Shown here: positions 31,322 through 43,577 of the stretch, one piece after another
Position numbering within the stretch: position 1 is the first letter of the stretch
Layout: each line of letters begins with the position of its first letter
NCBI GenBank assembly: GCA_001949185.1
Contig: BDGG01000007.1
Span: forward strand, 2,069,079 to 2,133,078
Length of the DNA stretch: 64,000 bases
DNA from: Ramazzottius varieornatus
Lineage: Eukaryota; Tardigrada; Eutardigrada; Parachela; Ramazzottiidae
Direction: 5' to 3'
Made by a program: the position numbers and the translations under genes
Notes under the pieces: model-generated
What the model was told of the DNA's origin: nothing
Seen by the model: the letters and a program-made list of their open reading frames with translations, nothing else
Databases searched by the model: none

Positions 31322-34300
31322 ATGGATTTCTCCGCCGATTCTCCCACAACGTCCACACCGATACCAAAAGGGCCCTTTACGGAAGGCATGTCACCTCTGG
31401 TCGCTCCGGTGTCCAAACGGTTGTGCTTTGACGAGGCAGAAATCGTCGAAGAAGGTCCAAAGTCGGAGATGAACCTGGCCGACATCAGCGTCATTCGCCG
31501 CGGCTTGAACGGCATGGACATGGCTGACGACTCCATGATGTCCCACAACACATCCTTCAACGAGAAGAGCCCGCATAACATCAGCAGAATCCTGGATAGC
31601 AGCATGCTAGACTTTCAGGACGAGTCGGGCCTCCATGATGTCAACATCTCCATCTCTCCACAAAATCCATCGGCCACATCATCGCCACCAGGAGGCTTTG
31701 CCAGAGAGGTAATATAGTCCTTCATGAGGCTTTCCACATATCCTACGTAATCTTCTTCAGCTTCTAACAGCTCTAGTGATAATTTACGAATATTACATCA
31801 ACCTCAAACGAATCTTGTGATGAACATTAACAATATTTATCTTGTTTTGTTTTTTTCAGGTGGCCAAACTTGGTGGCTGTTCAACGCCCAACGTGAAGAC
31901 GAGATGTGCTGGACGAAGATCGAGGTTGTCGTATGGAGAAGTACCCAAAACACCAGTAAGACATGCTGCTTGGGATTTTTCAAGTTAATTTGGCAAGAAA
32001 TGAAAGGAAGGCAGTAATTTGGAAAGTGGTTTAGAATGACTTTGGTTTCGGTTGGTTTTTTTCAGGTGAAGAGTAAGGACGGGCATCGTTCAAGAGCCAG
32101 CAGCTTCGGTGTGAAGATGCGACCAGATAGTAGCTTGATCTTGCACAATATCATGGAAGAGCCATGTAATATCAACCCCTTCAGTGAAGAGTGCGTCTCT
32201 GTCGAAGAAGAAATAGTCCACACCGAGGAGATAGAACGTCGCACCAAACGAAATTTGTCGGACATGCTCTGCACTCCCGAAACTTCCTCACAGTACGTTC
32301 CATGTTACCGTCCGCGACTTTTCTCGGGATGTGCAGCGAGTGAATACAAAAGTGGGGCTTGTCTCGCGCACCTGCATGCTCGTGTGGCCCAATGATCGCA
32401 AAGGAACGATGTATGCAGGTTCGTGATGTACTGCTGGATCGTGCTTCACGCACCTGCATACCATTGTAGCATGGTGAAAGCGTGGCCGAGTATATGTAAG
32501 GTCGTGATGCGTGGATGGATTTAGTCAGCCGCAACGTCGGGGATGACAGAAGATGCCAGGAGTTGGTTTTTGCAGGGATTGGAGGACTCCGGAGAGTGGG
32601 TATGGAACGAGAAACAAGGTACAGAAGACGGACAAGGTGGTCTTTAGTTTGGGCAGTCCCTTCTCATCAGCGGACACTGGTCGATGCCACAGTCCTTCCA
32701 TGTCCTCTTCACCCGTCACGCAGTACGAAAGGGACTTTGTGGAGCTGGACACCATTGCCAGCGGGCAGTTCGGACATGTCACCAAAGTCCGAAAGCGCTT
32801 GGATGGAGTCATCTATGCCGTCAAACGCATACGAGAAGAAGGAAAGAATATGTCATTGTAGGTTTTCTGAATACTCGTAGTGAATAGCCATGTTCAGTAC
32901 ACTGACTCAAATGAATTTGTGTATTCAGCGCAGTGTTTTCATAGGTCGGAGATCGTCCACGAAGTGTTCGCGCTTTCGGCCCTAGAGTCTCACCCCAACG
33001 TGGTGCGGTATTTTAATTCTTGGAGCGACGGAGGACATCTGTACCTACAAACGGAATATTGCGATGGTAAACAAACATAATACTTTTGCTCGTGGCACGG
33101 CTTTGACAGATGCCATTCAGCACTGTCGAAGCCGTGCCCGGTTTCGATACTGATTCCCCATCAAGCCCCTGCTGCAAAGTTCCCTGCTTTTTCTTATACC
33201 ATGAACTGTATTTATTCACCTAGGTGGGACGTTGGGTTCGCACATTGTTCAGAATCGGAGGTTGGGCAAAAGTTTTGCTGAAGACGAGCTTCGACGCATT
33301 GTTCTTCAAACCGGAAGTGGCCTTCACTTCCTCCATAACCGTTTCTTGGCGCATTTGGATGTCAAACCTGGTAAGTGTAATATTCTCAGTTTCTGGACTG
33401 AGCTTGACATACAACAGTCTCACTGATTTTCGTCCAATCTTCTCATCGCAGACAACATTTTCATTGCTTGTCGGAAAAGAACTTGTTCAAACGGTCGACC
33501 GGAAACGCCCGACGAGGATGCTGTAGGAAAGTACACCTACAAATTAGGTAAGCAAGAGTGGGCTGAATGTTATTATGGATGACTAGTTAGTGGAAGAAGG
33601 CGCTGTCACTGCAGGTGATATGGGACATGTTCAGTCCTTCCGCGACGGGACCCTGCATGACTTTTGCGAAGGTGACCGAGACTACCTCGCACCGGAAATC
33701 CTCCATGATATGCAGTCATCCCTTCTCGATCCACCCAAAGCCGATGTCTATTCGCTAGGCATCACACTTTTTGAAACGGTGAGATATAGTCAAAGTTCTG
33801 CCTCACAGAAAAAGGTTGACGAAAAGGCTTTTGGAATGTGTTGCAGGCTCAAGTTGGTCGCAACACCATCGTTCCTATTGACTTTAACTCCGCAGCTCGA
33901 CGGAATGGCGTCATCCCGGGCATCTTGGACCTCCCTCTTCTTCTCAACCAGCTAATACAGGTAAGAAGAAAATAAAAGAAGAGAAAAGATTAAAAACAAA
34001 TGTTTATATCATATACGATTTCATTTCGGCACGCAAACTCGGTGGAACGTTTTCAAGTGGCGCGCGCTTGCGGGCGCCAGTACGGGATCCATCCGCGAGT
34101 TGGGAAAGCCGACCCGACATTTTTATTCTTCTCAAGTGGCGCACGTTGCCAGCCAGAATCAGTGAAAACGTGCACCACTTGAAATGATGATCTTGGTGGA
34201 ACCATTCGCCGAGGTTCCGTTTACTGTCATAATGTTCACTTCCGGATATTCACTGTAGAAAATGACGACGGCTGATCCACGTTTCCGTTCGACAATGGCA

Positions 34301-34459
34301 GACATCCTGGCTGACCCGGCTCTGAAGATCGTCTCTCACCCTGTTGTCAGTGGCCTCAAGAAGTACGCACCCAAGGCTGTCAAGAAGCTGTCGTTGGGGG
34401 CTCGCAACAGAGTCAAGGAACCCGTCATCAACCGAGGCGTCAGCTGCACGGAATTCTGA
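31322..34459 (+). CDS. wee1: Wee1-like inhibitory CDK kinase
   Basis: About nine exons; the clearest are 31322-31708, 31860-about 31953, about 32065-32291, 32575-about 32859 and 34258-34459. The Ser/Pro-rich N-terminus has candidate proline-directed sites. The kinase domain opens with IASGQFGHVTKVRKRLDG and IYAVKR (ATP lysine), then HEVFALSALESHPNVVRYFN. The catalytic loop is AHLDVKPDNIFIA. The DFG position is GDMGHV, the Wee1 hallmark (GDLGHV) that replaces DFG. EGDRDYLAPEIL matches the Wee family APE segment. Wee1 phosphorylates Cdk1 on the inhibitory tyrosine in the nucleus to delay mitosis. The C-terminus (TADPRFRSTMADIL) matches subdomain XI. The intron before the last exon contains two hairpin elements. 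Small start-site uncertainty: no ATG lies upstream in frame. Confidence 0.9.
34048..34186. repeat. Palindromic AAGTGGCGC elements, copies 11-12
   Basis: A half-decayed copy (34048-34108, CGTTTTCAAGTGGCGCGC with a poor right arm) and a good copy (34125-34186, TCTCAAGTGGCGCACG/CGTGCACCACTTGA) lie in the last wee1 intron. Confidence 0.75.
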
Positions 34460-35301
34460 AAGAGTCAAGGAAGAGTTCCGCTGATAAAGAGATTTTCGTC
34501 TTCTGTTCCTCTCGTTTTTCGCTTTTCTGTTGATATCACAGATCAAACTGTACGTTAATAAATGGAGTTTATCTTTATGTGCACCATGAAAGAGAAGTAT
34601 TAGGATTGGGAGAGTGCCTTGAACGGATCTCGACAATGTTTTTATGTGCTCTTGATATTTTTAGCTGTTCCCTCTTCGTCTTTGTTCGTATATCTGCGCG
34701 CGTAGTGAAATCATACAGTCGCCCACTTCTCCTTCTCTGTATTTATGCCTAGATGGATTTCTTTGGGTGAATATCATTGCAGAATTTCATTTACTTCCAA
34801 TGGCAACATTTTGATTGTCATATGTGGGTATGAAAAGAATATTGTTCCTTTTTGCTCCTTTTTTAGTCTAGTTGTTTTCCCTCCATATTCTTACGTTTAA
34901 CCTCAGATTGTTCCATTTGAGACTCGTATGAGATTTCTACGCTCAGACCCTTTTGTTCCGAAACCAGCTAAGAACCAGTGACCAACGAGGAAGGTCTTCG
35001 GTTTTCCGGCAAGGCTTTTTCTCCGTGTCAGTTGGCGCGGAAGTCAATGTGGCCAGTGGCCTTCCAACACAAAGCCTTCTTTCGACGTCATGAACGAGCA
35101 CAGTCAGCGGGGGCACCTGCTCGTGCGCTTCGCTGACGTCACTTGGGCCGTTTTCGTCCGACCATGGCAGCTCCTGTTGATTGATGTGTCTGGATAGTGC
35201 TGATTCATTGAAGCAGCTGGAGATTCGATACTTTTAAGTTTTCGATTCTCCCCCTGGTATATTCTTGTCCACTGTCCACGATGTGATTTCACGTTCAACC
35301 A
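34460..35301. other. wee1 3' flank and intergenic DNA
   Basis: AATAAA at about 34558 is a likely polyadenylation signal of wee1. No gene is seen in the remainder. Confidence 0.5.
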
Positions 35302-35730
35302 ATGCCCTCGATAATGTTTTCCAAGAGAGGATACGATGAGGAGGACGGGGTGCCAGTGGAACCTTCGAAAAACGATGTGGATCTGAAACCTTTAACGAAG
35401 AAGTTGAAAGGAACGCATCTGGACGAAGAAATGACCATCGACAACGGTAACAGCTATGCATCCTCTCCCTCCTACGCCTCACCTCCTCGTTTAGTCTATC
35501 CTGGATCTCCTCACGGATTAGAGTACTCACCTCCAGCCACCGTTCCCTACGACAACGCAAATGCCCCTTCGACGTCGCATCGACAAGAAAGAGTTACGCA
35601 ACACGATACTGACATGGATCTGACTGATTACGATCCCGAACTGGATGAGCGGACGAACCCTTTTTACTATAGCAAGAATCGTTTATTACATGAAGCTCAT
35701 TTGGAGAGGATACGGCGAGGGAAAATGTGA
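35302..35730 (+). CDS. Small hydrophilic protein of unknown function
   Basis: A single exon of 142 residues; a second in-frame ATG lies four codons in (MFSKRGYDEEDG). The N-terminus contains a basic TKKLKG that could be nuclear. The middle is Ser/Pro/Tyr rich (SSPSYASPPRLVYPGSP). The C-terminus is acidic, then a conserved-looking helix NPFYYSKNRLLHEAHLERI followed by RRGKM. The end pattern N-P-x-Y-Y-x-x-N-R-L-L-x-E-x-H resembles short terminal motifs of small nuclear regulators, but I cannot name the family. It is flanked by 3' sequence without introns. Confidence 0.6.
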   Translation: MPSIMFSKRGYDEEDGVPVEPSKNDVDLKPLTKKLKGTHLDEEMTIDNGNSYASSPSYASPPRLVYPGSPHGLEYSPPATVPYDNANAPSTSHRQERVTQHDTDMDLTDYDPELDERTNPFYYSKNRLLHEAHLERIRRGKM

Positions 35731-36411
35731 TGGCAAGAAACGTCTTTTGCTTCGCTGCTTCAATCTTTTCTTTCGGTGTTCTGTGATATTTTTGCCCAGG
35801 TTGATGCTCCGCCTTTACCTCGAATCTTGACGGTTATTCTTCTGTACATTCTTTTTCTGTTCTTGCATTTTTATTCTCAAGTATTTCTGCGGTCGTAGTC
35901 AATGATGGGACGGCGAGAAGGCTTGTGCCAGTTGATCAGAAATTTAAAGATACGCGTAATTCATACTAATTCATAAACAGACCAACGTCCTAATCAATCG
36001 ACAAATCAAATGGTCAGCTGATCCGTCCCGTCTTGGGTGCCCGCTGCTCGGTCAAGCGGCGCACTGTACCCGAAAAGGACGGCTCCGCTCGTGTCACTGG
36101 GTACACACTTGATTGTGGGAAGTTGATTGCTGTCGTTCTCTACGTGTTCACTTTTTACTTCACTGTTAGTCGGACTTTGTTCAGTCCAAGCATCTGACTG
36201 TTCTCTTTAGGTCTTTCGCAGTTTGCTTCCAGCCAGCAACTGAAGAATGGGTCTGGAAGAAGAAGAGTAGAAAAGCTCAAGGGAGAGTCCGGCGCCACCG
36301 GCTGATGGACCGACAGAGAGGCCCTGGAGAACCCTGAACGAGTCCGAAGTTCACAGTAGTCCTTCCACTGGATCAATGTCAGGGAATAGACAAGCAGCTG
36401 ACTGAAATTGC
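35731..36411. other. Intergenic or upstream exon region of the F-box gene
   Basis: An acceptor-like TTCTCTTTAG at 36202-36211 suggests an upstream exon of the F-box gene, but no start codon in a compatible frame was found. Confidence 0.35.
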
Positions 36412-36783
36412 AGGGGCCGACTTCAGAGATCTTCCCATACTCCTCGTGGAGGAGATCTTTCAGTGGACGGGACACTTCAAGTTGCTCAAGCTTCGTCGGT
36501 AAGTGGAAGCCCTCAATCCCTGGCTATACTCGTTTTCAAAGTACAGTAACACCAAGGTATAGATACTGACAGTGTTTGCCAAGGTTGGAGAGCCTTGATC
36601 TGGCGAGAATCGGCGGCGTTTCTGATCGGCATGTGGCTCTGGACTTGTAGGGACTATTACTCTACCGGCGCAACCGTAATTTTTCGTCCATCCCACACAC
36701 AGTATCATCCGGCAATAACAAAATTTGGCAGTTATCGAGAGGAGCCACCATGGTCCTGGCGTACAGTGAGCTCAAGTGCTTGA
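36412..36783 (+). CDS. F-box protein, 5' end not found
   Basis: Two exons join in frame: 36412-36499 (after TTGCAG, ending CGTCG/GTAAGT) and 36573-36783. Together they encode DLPILLVEEIFQWTGHFKLL, then KLRRVCQGWRALIWRES, a complete F-box (LPxxLLxEIF...L..LRxVCxxWRxLI), followed by about 50 residues without clear repeats to a stop. F-box proteins bind Skp1 and present substrates to SCF ubiquitin ligases. The C-terminal substrate-binding part seems short, so the gene may continue by splicing before the stop, or be truncated. The first exon is missing from my model. Confidence 0.6.
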
Positions 36784-37223
36784 TCAACGGGAGTGGCTTG
36801 GGAGACCGTCCTTCCAAGCGGCGCACGCTAACAGTCGATAACACTGAGAAGGTGCGCCGCTTATTAAATAATCTTGCCCATCTTTGTTTATCGACCGTCT
36901 ACTTCCGTTACTGGTTATGAATAGATATTTTTACTGTTTTTCTTTGTGGATCGATCTAGTTATCTTTGCCATTCTGTTCTGGCAAGAAGCCATAAGAGCA
37001 GCAAACGAAAGTTATTATGTACGTCAAGGAACTTATGAGAGGGAATCACATCGGTATACATCGGCAAAGAGGCAGACTGTAACAAGAGTTAATATCATGT
37101 ACAGCAGCAGCTTTTCAAGGAACCTCATACCGCCAAAGGCGGGATCATTGAGGAAAAAGTGTGATGAACACAGTCGAACCTCAGGACAGAATAAAACTTT
37201 GGTTGGGACCCCGCTTGACACGC
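36784..37223. other. Intergenic, with hairpin element copy 13
   Basis: Apart from the palindromic element at 36808-36873 there is an open frame 36884-37249 with one hydrophobic segment and no recognised domain. Probably not coding. Confidence 0.3.
36808..36873. repeat. Palindromic AAGCGGCGC element, copy 13
   Basis: TCCAAGCGGCGCACGC/AAGGTGCGCCGCTTATT: both arms carry the same T-to-C change (AAGCGGCGC), so the base pairing is preserved by a compensatory change. Confidence 0.75.
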
Positions 37224-38747
37224 TCAGTCGTATTCGGCTCCTATCGTGATGCTGATTTCATCGCCGACGATCAGCGTCTTGTGGAACCAGGTGTCCGTGT
37301 CCAGTACGACTGAAACAAACATGACCATGCAACTTCCGGCCGACACTTCCCACCAGAAAGCAAAACTTTCCAGCAGAGAGAAGCGCGAAACAACTTACTG
37401 ATATCATTCGGATGCACCGTAACGCTCAGAGGCTGACAAGTGAGATAACACTCACGCGGGGGTTCGATCGTCCACATTTTGCTTCCTCGAATTTGAGCCT
37501 GCCACGAAGGTCGTCCCACATTATCCACCTGCGAATGTTGAGATCGATATACACAGGTAGCATAATACCATGGGAGGTCGCCAGGTCGGCAAGTAAGAAA
37601 GTACAGTGTCGTCACCTCAAGTGGCGCACACTTCTGGCCACCAACCATGGAGCCGTGCGCCACTTGGCAACTGGGCAAGATCGCTCTTGCAAGTGGCGCA
37701 GACTTCCGACCAATCACAATGCATCAATGCGCCACTTTTAAGGACGATCTTGACGTTTTGTTTGCCCGGTCTGCCATGCCAGTTTTGCTATTGTGGGCTC
37801 AGTCCTTGCCTACATGCATGTTGGCGCCATATCCTGGTCGACCCATGAAGATCCAGTCCAGCCGACTGCTTTGGGAACCCAGCGGAAGAAATGTTGGGCG
37901 CGAGTAATGCTGTCTGAGGACATCCGCCACCGACACGTCGCAGTTGGACCAGCCCACATACCACATCTCCTGGAAGCGTTGCGCTGACATGGTCAGAAGT
38001 TCCTTCAGGCTCCTGAATTCCGTCTGGTAGCCGAAGAACTGACAGTGCTCGTCCAGAACATCCACCGAACCGGGAAATCTCTCCAGGTACAGGTGGCGGA
38101 AAAATTCAAAGTCGAAAACTTTCGAGGCATTCCAGCCTTTCATGGCGTTCCTCACAACCACTGGTCTCGATGTGTAGGCATATTTATCCGTGAATTCTTC
38201 CACGGATATCCTGTCCACGGAATCCACCGCTTTAATATCTGCACAATCTGCAAGGAAAACCAACTTCAAGAATTTTATACTAGAATTCCGCAATTTAAAA
38301 CATGGATAGAAAAAGGGCGATGAGGAGTCAAGTAGGAACGGCACCTACGGCGGATATTCATTAGGGGTGGGCACAGCACCTACATGAACATTCGACTGGT
38401 GGTCTGAATAGCTCTCCCCACCTGGGATGCGCCCTGACGGCGCACGTGCTGTCCGCGGCTTCATATCTTCCTAGTCCAAGCTGTACAATGGTCCAGGGGA
38501 TAACGTGCCAGGCTGGTGTATAGCACAGGATGGCAAGGAAGACGAGAGGTGCAAGGCAAAGGAGCAGAGATGGCTTGTAGGCATCAGCTTGTGCGGATGA
38601 GTGCAGTGCCAGCAGGCGTCTCAAAGAAGGCAGCTTATCCAGATCTTTCTCCGAGAGCTTGGCCTGCTTCATCTTCTCCAGAAGCTTCTGCACTTTCCGC
38701 TCCTGTTCTTCCATAGTCCCGATCGAAGAAAATAGTAAGGACCCCAT
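37224..38747 (-). CDS. Membrane-anchored JmjC/cupin-type Fe(II) oxygenase
   Basis: Four minus-strand exons (38747-38384, 38247-37814, 37528-37399, 37309-37224) join in frame to give 337 residues. Residues about 12-45 form a charged helix (KVQKLLEKMKQAKLSEKDLD). A transmembrane segment near residue 60 (LLLCLAPLVFLAILCY) then suggests a type II anchor. The catalytic part has SRPVVVRNAMKGW, FRSLKELLTMSAQ, the Fe(II) His and Asp in GANMHVDNVGRPSWQAQI (HVD), and the distal His in DTWFHKTLIVGD. This HxD...H triad and WQAQIRG are typical of cupin_8/JmjC hydroxylases. The substrate is unknown. Intron 2 carries two hairpin elements. A decayed copy lies at 1674-2245. Confidence 0.8.
37612..37748. repeat. 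Palindromic AAGTGGCGC elements, copies 14-15
   Basis: 37612-37670 (CTCAAGTGGCGCACAC/CCGTGCGCCACTTGG) and 37684-37748 (GCAAGTGGCGCAGAC/AATGCGCCACTTTT), a tandem pair in JmjC intron 2. Confidence 0.8.
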
Positions 38748-38774
38748 TCACAAGAAAGTATAAACTTCCAAGCA

Positions 38775-39638
38775 CACGCACGACAAGAAATCATGAGCCA
38801 GTAAAAAAAAAATAATGGACCAGGCTTTCACGGGAAGATCGTGCCGATTCGTACGTACGTGATTGATTCATAGTGCTGGCAACAATACGGTATACCAATA
38901 TTGTATAGAAATATATCGAATCTTTGCGATAAAATATGCGGCAGATATCGTATCGAAAATATCGATATGAAGCTCATGTCGAATAGAGCAATAAAATATT
39001 CGGCGATATCGCCATATCGATATATTATCGATATATGGCGATATATGGATATTTTGCTGAATGGCAAACTCGCCAGTGATTTCTCCTTTACGGAAGGTCA
39101 TGGTTAATTTCCGAGACTTGATCTTGGCCATGGTGTACCGAGCACACTCCGCCCATTCGGTTCTGGTACTAGTTCTGCCCAGGTTTCCATGTGTTTGAAG
39201 TCTTGGTTATAGTCATGTCTTTGCTGCATCCGACGCTTTCGATCTCAGTGAAACTTCATGAGAAAACCGGCTTTTTGAGTTTTTGGGCTTGAACCAGTGG
39301 AATTCCGAAAAACCAAAATTCCAGAAATATCGATATATCGCTGCGATATGATACGATATATCGCTGCGATATGATACGATATATCAAAAAAACGGTATCG
39401 AAAAAATATTGTATCGAAATGTCGATATCGAATGAATATCGAAGACTTCAATAAAATATCCGCCGATATTGTATCGAAAAATATCGTGTCGAATTTTATC
39501 GTGTTTTTGCCAGCGCCATTGATTCACAGTACAGTACTGTAATGCACTTTTCTACGTTCGTAGCTTTGGATTTTGATTTTGCTGTCTTTTCCGCGTGTAC
39601 CATAATTCGCACTGGCCCATAGTTTCTTGTCGTGCGTG
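38775..39638. mobile_element. Pogo-type non-autonomous element filled with TATCGA repeats
   Basis: The left end CACGCACGACAAGAAATCAT and the complementary right end (39609-39638, ACTGGCCCATAGTTTCTTGTC...) are the diverged TIRs of the family seen at 10154 and 14297, including the CTGTCTTTTCCGC subterminal word. The interior shares little with the other copies. It is dominated by an AT-rich TATCGATA repeat (38880-39495). Confidence 0.75.
38880..39495. repeat. Dyad-rich TATCGA/ATATCG repeat region
   Basis: Dozens of overlapping ATATCGATAT words occur in two blocks (38880-39065 and 39325-39495), separated by about 260 bases of ordinary sequence. The words are self-complementary, so the region can form cruciforms and offers many DREF-like TATCGATA sites. 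Confidence 0.8.
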
Positions 39639-39654
39639 TAGCTGTGAACGAAGC

Positions 39655-39820
39655 CTGCCGAGCTGGGCTCCGCTCAGGGTTTTCGACGTCACTAACAGTT
39701 CGTTCAGATCGATTCACCGACCGTAATGGTATACGGACACGCTCAATCAAAATCGTCAATCAAGTGAGTGTTTCATTAAGGTGACGTCGAAAAACCCTGG
39801 GCGGAGCCTAGCTCGGCTAG
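39655..39820. mobile_element. MITE-like inverted repeat with about 38-bp arms
   Basis: CTGCCGAGCTGGGCTCCGCT..CGACGTCAC (39655-39692) and its near complement (39781-39820), with a loop of about 90 bases. Confidence 0.7.
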
Positions 39821-41169
39821 GATTATGACCATGTACTGTGTAAGAAAGTGCACTGGCTGGCTGCACTGACTAAAAACGGATTTACGTCTGTCCACTCTGA
39901 TCTTGAAGCAAATACGACGGAAAGATAGAGGAGAGTTTGCTCCACACCCTGAGATAGACTCAGTCGGCGGAATAAAACTCTGCCGCAGTAAGCGGATGTG
40001 ACGTCGAAATTCAGGTCGAAATTAGACAAAAGGTCGAAATTAGACAAAAGAATATCGGTCCGCGGGATCCAATGTACAGTCCCAGCACTTCCACTTTGAC
40101 GCGTTCCATCTGGTACTTCACTGTCAAATCAGGAACGCAAATGTCGTTTCTTCTCTTCGTTCACGTCTGCGGCTCGATGTTCTCCTCCTTCATAACGTAC
40201 CGTTGGGTCGACATCCCCAGCTTGCTCCTTTCCACGGTCCATCACGTTGATGTCCACCGGCCGTAAACTGTCATCGACTGCGGTACACGGATCTTCCTCG
40301 TAGACTTCCAGGTCTTTCTTCTCTCGAAAGGCATTGGCTACCATTGTTGGGAGTAAAATTGAGTTGTCTGGACTAAACTGTATACCGTGATGCTGAATTA
40401 TTTTACTCTGGAGTGAAACCAACTGAATTTTGGAGTAAAATGAGTGCAACACTGCACGGTGGCGCAAAATTTAGTCAGAGTACCCAAGGGACTCTGAATC
40501 GCAGACTCATCAGAGGAAGCTCGAGCTCCAGACAGCACGATCCTTTACTCAGGATGATTCCCCGATTTTTTCTGAGTTTTCTAATTTTTGATGAGTTTTC
40601 GATGAATTATGAGTCGTGATTTCAGATTTGATCAATCAGTTCTGTACTGATCATTCGAAGATGTTGGCCTATTGATTAATACGGAATTGATAACCCTGTT
40701 ACTAGTACCACTGACGGCACTGCGATGTATAATGGCAGAGACCACTTTCGGTGCCAAGAAATTTCTTTGATCTTCCGCCATAAGCTCAGGCTTGCTATAG
40801 TTTGCGCCAATTCAAGGGCTTTAGAATGCCTCAACAGCTTTCTACGATGACTCAAGCGGTCTGTGATTTATTCTAAAGCTCCGCTGGAAGGCCAGCCTTT
40901 TGGGCGGAGCTCTCGCAATTCAGAAAGCCTACATGTAAGGGGTAGTGAGAAGCGGTACGTGAGTATCTCGATGTGAGGATGCGCCCAGAGTACTGTATTC
41001 CGTCTAAGGTTCTGCGCAGTAAGTCATCACGTCAGTGAATTATACCCCGCAAAAACTTTACTTTACATCAGACTGATTGTTTGATTGTTGCCCATCGGGT
41101 TGTCACTTATTGCTCATTGTTTTCTGAATTTTTAACCGGGAGCACATTGCTGAGCTCGTTGCCGCAATG
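39821..41169. other. Intergenic or transposon flank, no gene recognised
   Basis: A hydrophilic minus-strand frame near 40129-40344 has no domain. The 3' part precedes the broken Tigger transposase and may belong to its element. Confidence 0.35.
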
Positions 41170-42260
41170 AGCTCTAAAACTCATAGTAAATGGCTCTTGC
41201 CGCTGCTGTCAAGCTAGGAATCACCGGGTCTAGGGCTTCGAAAGGATGGGTTAGGAAGCGACGTGGAATAGTTTTGACAACAAGATTGGCCGAAAGTTCG
41301 CGCAGACGGACGAAGACAAGGTAAGAGGTCTGCTTATTACGGTGTGTGACGTCATGTTATGAAATTTGTTTGAAGTAGTGTTACTTTCTATTGCAAATAC
41401 GATTAGTGACGACATCCGCGAATTAAACTGACATTCACTTTTCCTATCTGCAGATCCAGGAAGAATTCTTCCCACACAGGATTCTTGGAGCTGTCTCCCT
41501 AAATCAACCTCATCCTTACCACATCATGAACATGGACTAGACTTCTTTCAGACTGCAGAACACGTATAAAAAGCGAAGGAAGTTAAAGTTGTCCAGCCTC
41601 CATGAGATCCCGAATGCCTCACGATTTGCGCCGACGGCTTAAAATTTCCCGCTTCCATTGTGTTCAAAGGCAACAAGAAGACCGGTAAGCTGTCGCCAAA
41701 AATCCTAAACAAGGTGGTGATGCCCGAGAACGTGCGCATTTTCAGTACTCATTCGGGGTGGTGGAATTCGGCTTTTGATCAGTTTTTGGATCAGCGAAAC
41801 ATTCGACGAAAGACACGATGGTGGAACCCTGATCAGCGATCGTGCGCCAGCTCATGGGAGTTTTGAAAGTCAGCTTCTACTGGTAAATCTGGGTATTGAA
41901 CAGGTGTTCATTCCCGCTGGACTCACTGGTACCTATCAACCTCTCGACGTAGGTGTAAACTTCCCCTTTAAATCGCACCTGCGACGATCTTACCATGTCT
42001 GGAGGGATGATCTCACCGCTATTAGCAAGAGTGGGTACTTGAAGAAGCCGAGCCGCCAAGACCTCATCCATTTGGTTTCGGAAGCTTGGGACAAAATCAC
42101 GGTTTCGACGGTAGTAAGTTCTTTTGTTTGAGCTAATATTATGCCAGAACCTTTGCACATGTTAGCTGGACAGGAAGAGGTTATGGATAGTCCTGAGCAT
42201 TCGGAGACCTCTTTTGAGTGTAGTTTCAGCTCGGTGGAAGATTCATTCACAGAAGAATAA
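41170..42260 (+). pseudogene. Broken Tigger/pogo-type DDE transposase
   Basis: Near 41190-41310 one frame reads AAVKLGITGSRASKGWVRK, the CENP-B/HTH_Tnp_Tc5 pattern (GI..F.AS.GW...F..R). After frameshifts, 41640-42130 reads KFPASIVFKGNKKTGKLSPK, then ISDRAPAHGS (second Asp of the DDE triad) and IPAGLTGTYQPLDVGVNFPF, the hallmark Q-P-L-D of the DDE_1 superfamily. Several stops and frame changes break the gene. TIRs were not located, so the element borders are open. Confidence 0.8.
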
Positions 42261-42827
42261 AGCGTAACTTTATAAAAATTGATTGACGAGCCTATGATTG
42301 ACGATCCAGTTATTTTTCCATACCCGGCAGGTAATATCTACGGGCCTGTCACGTGACTGCGCAGAACCTCAGAGGGAATACAGTACTTTCTCTCGGAACT
42401 GGCGTTTTATGACATCAAGTTGTTTGGAATATTAAGCTGCACCATAGGTTCAGTTTACCGCACTTGGCCGCGGTAATTAAACTAGAACGAGTGGCTGAGA
42501 GATTTGAGGATACCACAAAAAAACACAGGAGTGTAAAAATCTGTTCAATCTACCGATGGGTGGTACTTTTAGCCTCCCGGCCAATCCATCCAACAGTTTT
42601 TATGGATTCTCTTACGGCCATAGTTCTTAGTTCGCGAGGCGGGTCAACTTGACCGTTTTAGAAAGTTAAAATCAGTTTTCTATCCTCCCGCTACGGGGGA
42701 GGATCAACTGATAGGATCTCTCATCCTCAGTATGTACGATCCTCCACACGGTCGTATGCGTGAATCCGTTCCGGGTAGGGAGCACGCGGCAGACCGGACA
42801 ATCAGCGGTCAGCAGCCAATCAGTCGA

Positions 42828-43577
42828 NNNNNNNNNNNNNNNNNNNNNNNNNNNNNNNNNNNNNNNNNNNNNNNNNNNNNNNNNNNNNNNNNNNNNNNNN
42901 NNNNNNNNNNNNNNNNNNNNNNNNNNNNNNNNNNNNNNNNNNNNNNNNNNNNNNNNNNNNNNNNNNNNNNNNNNNNNNNNNNNNNNNNNNNNNNNNNNNN
43001 NNNNNNNNNNNNNNNNNNNNNNNNNNNNNNNNNNNNNNNNNNNNNNNNNNNNNNNNNNNNNNNNNNNNNNNNNNNNNNNNNNNNNNNNNNNNNNNNNNNN
43101 NNNNNNNNNNNNNNNNNNNNNNNNNNNNNNNNNNNNNNNNNNNNNNNNNNNNNNNNNNNNNNNNNNNNNNNNNNNNNNNNNNNNNNNNNNNNNNNNNNNN
43201 NNNNNNNNNNNNNNNNNNNNNNNNNNNNNNNNNNNNNNNNNNNNNNNNNNNNNNNNNNNNNNNNNNNNNNNNNNNNNNNNNNNNNNNNNNNNNNNNNNNN
43301 NNNNNNNNNNNNNNNNNNNNNNNNNNNNNNNNNNNNNNNNNNNNNNNNNNNNNNNNNNNNNNNNNNNNNNNNNNNNNNNNNNNNNNNNNNNNNNNNNNNN
43401 NNNNNNNNNNNNNNNNNNNNNNNNNNNNNNNNNNNNNNNNNNNNNNNNNNNNNNNNNNNNNNNNNNNNNNNNNNNNNNNNNNNNNNNNNNNNNNNNNNNN
43501 NNNNNNNNNNNNNNNNNNNNNNNNNNNNNNNNNNNNNNNNNNNNNNNNNNNNNNNNNNNNNNNNNNNNNNNNNNNNN
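42828..43577. other. Assembly gap (750 N)
   Basis: Run of N in the transposon-rich island, presumably unresolved repeat. Confidence 0.95.

Noticed and set aside
36559-36660. LRR reading (LPRLESLDLARIGG) after the F-box exon
   Set aside because: It is in a different frame from the F-box exon and stops quickly; the spliced frame reads VCQGWRALIWRES, completing the F-box.
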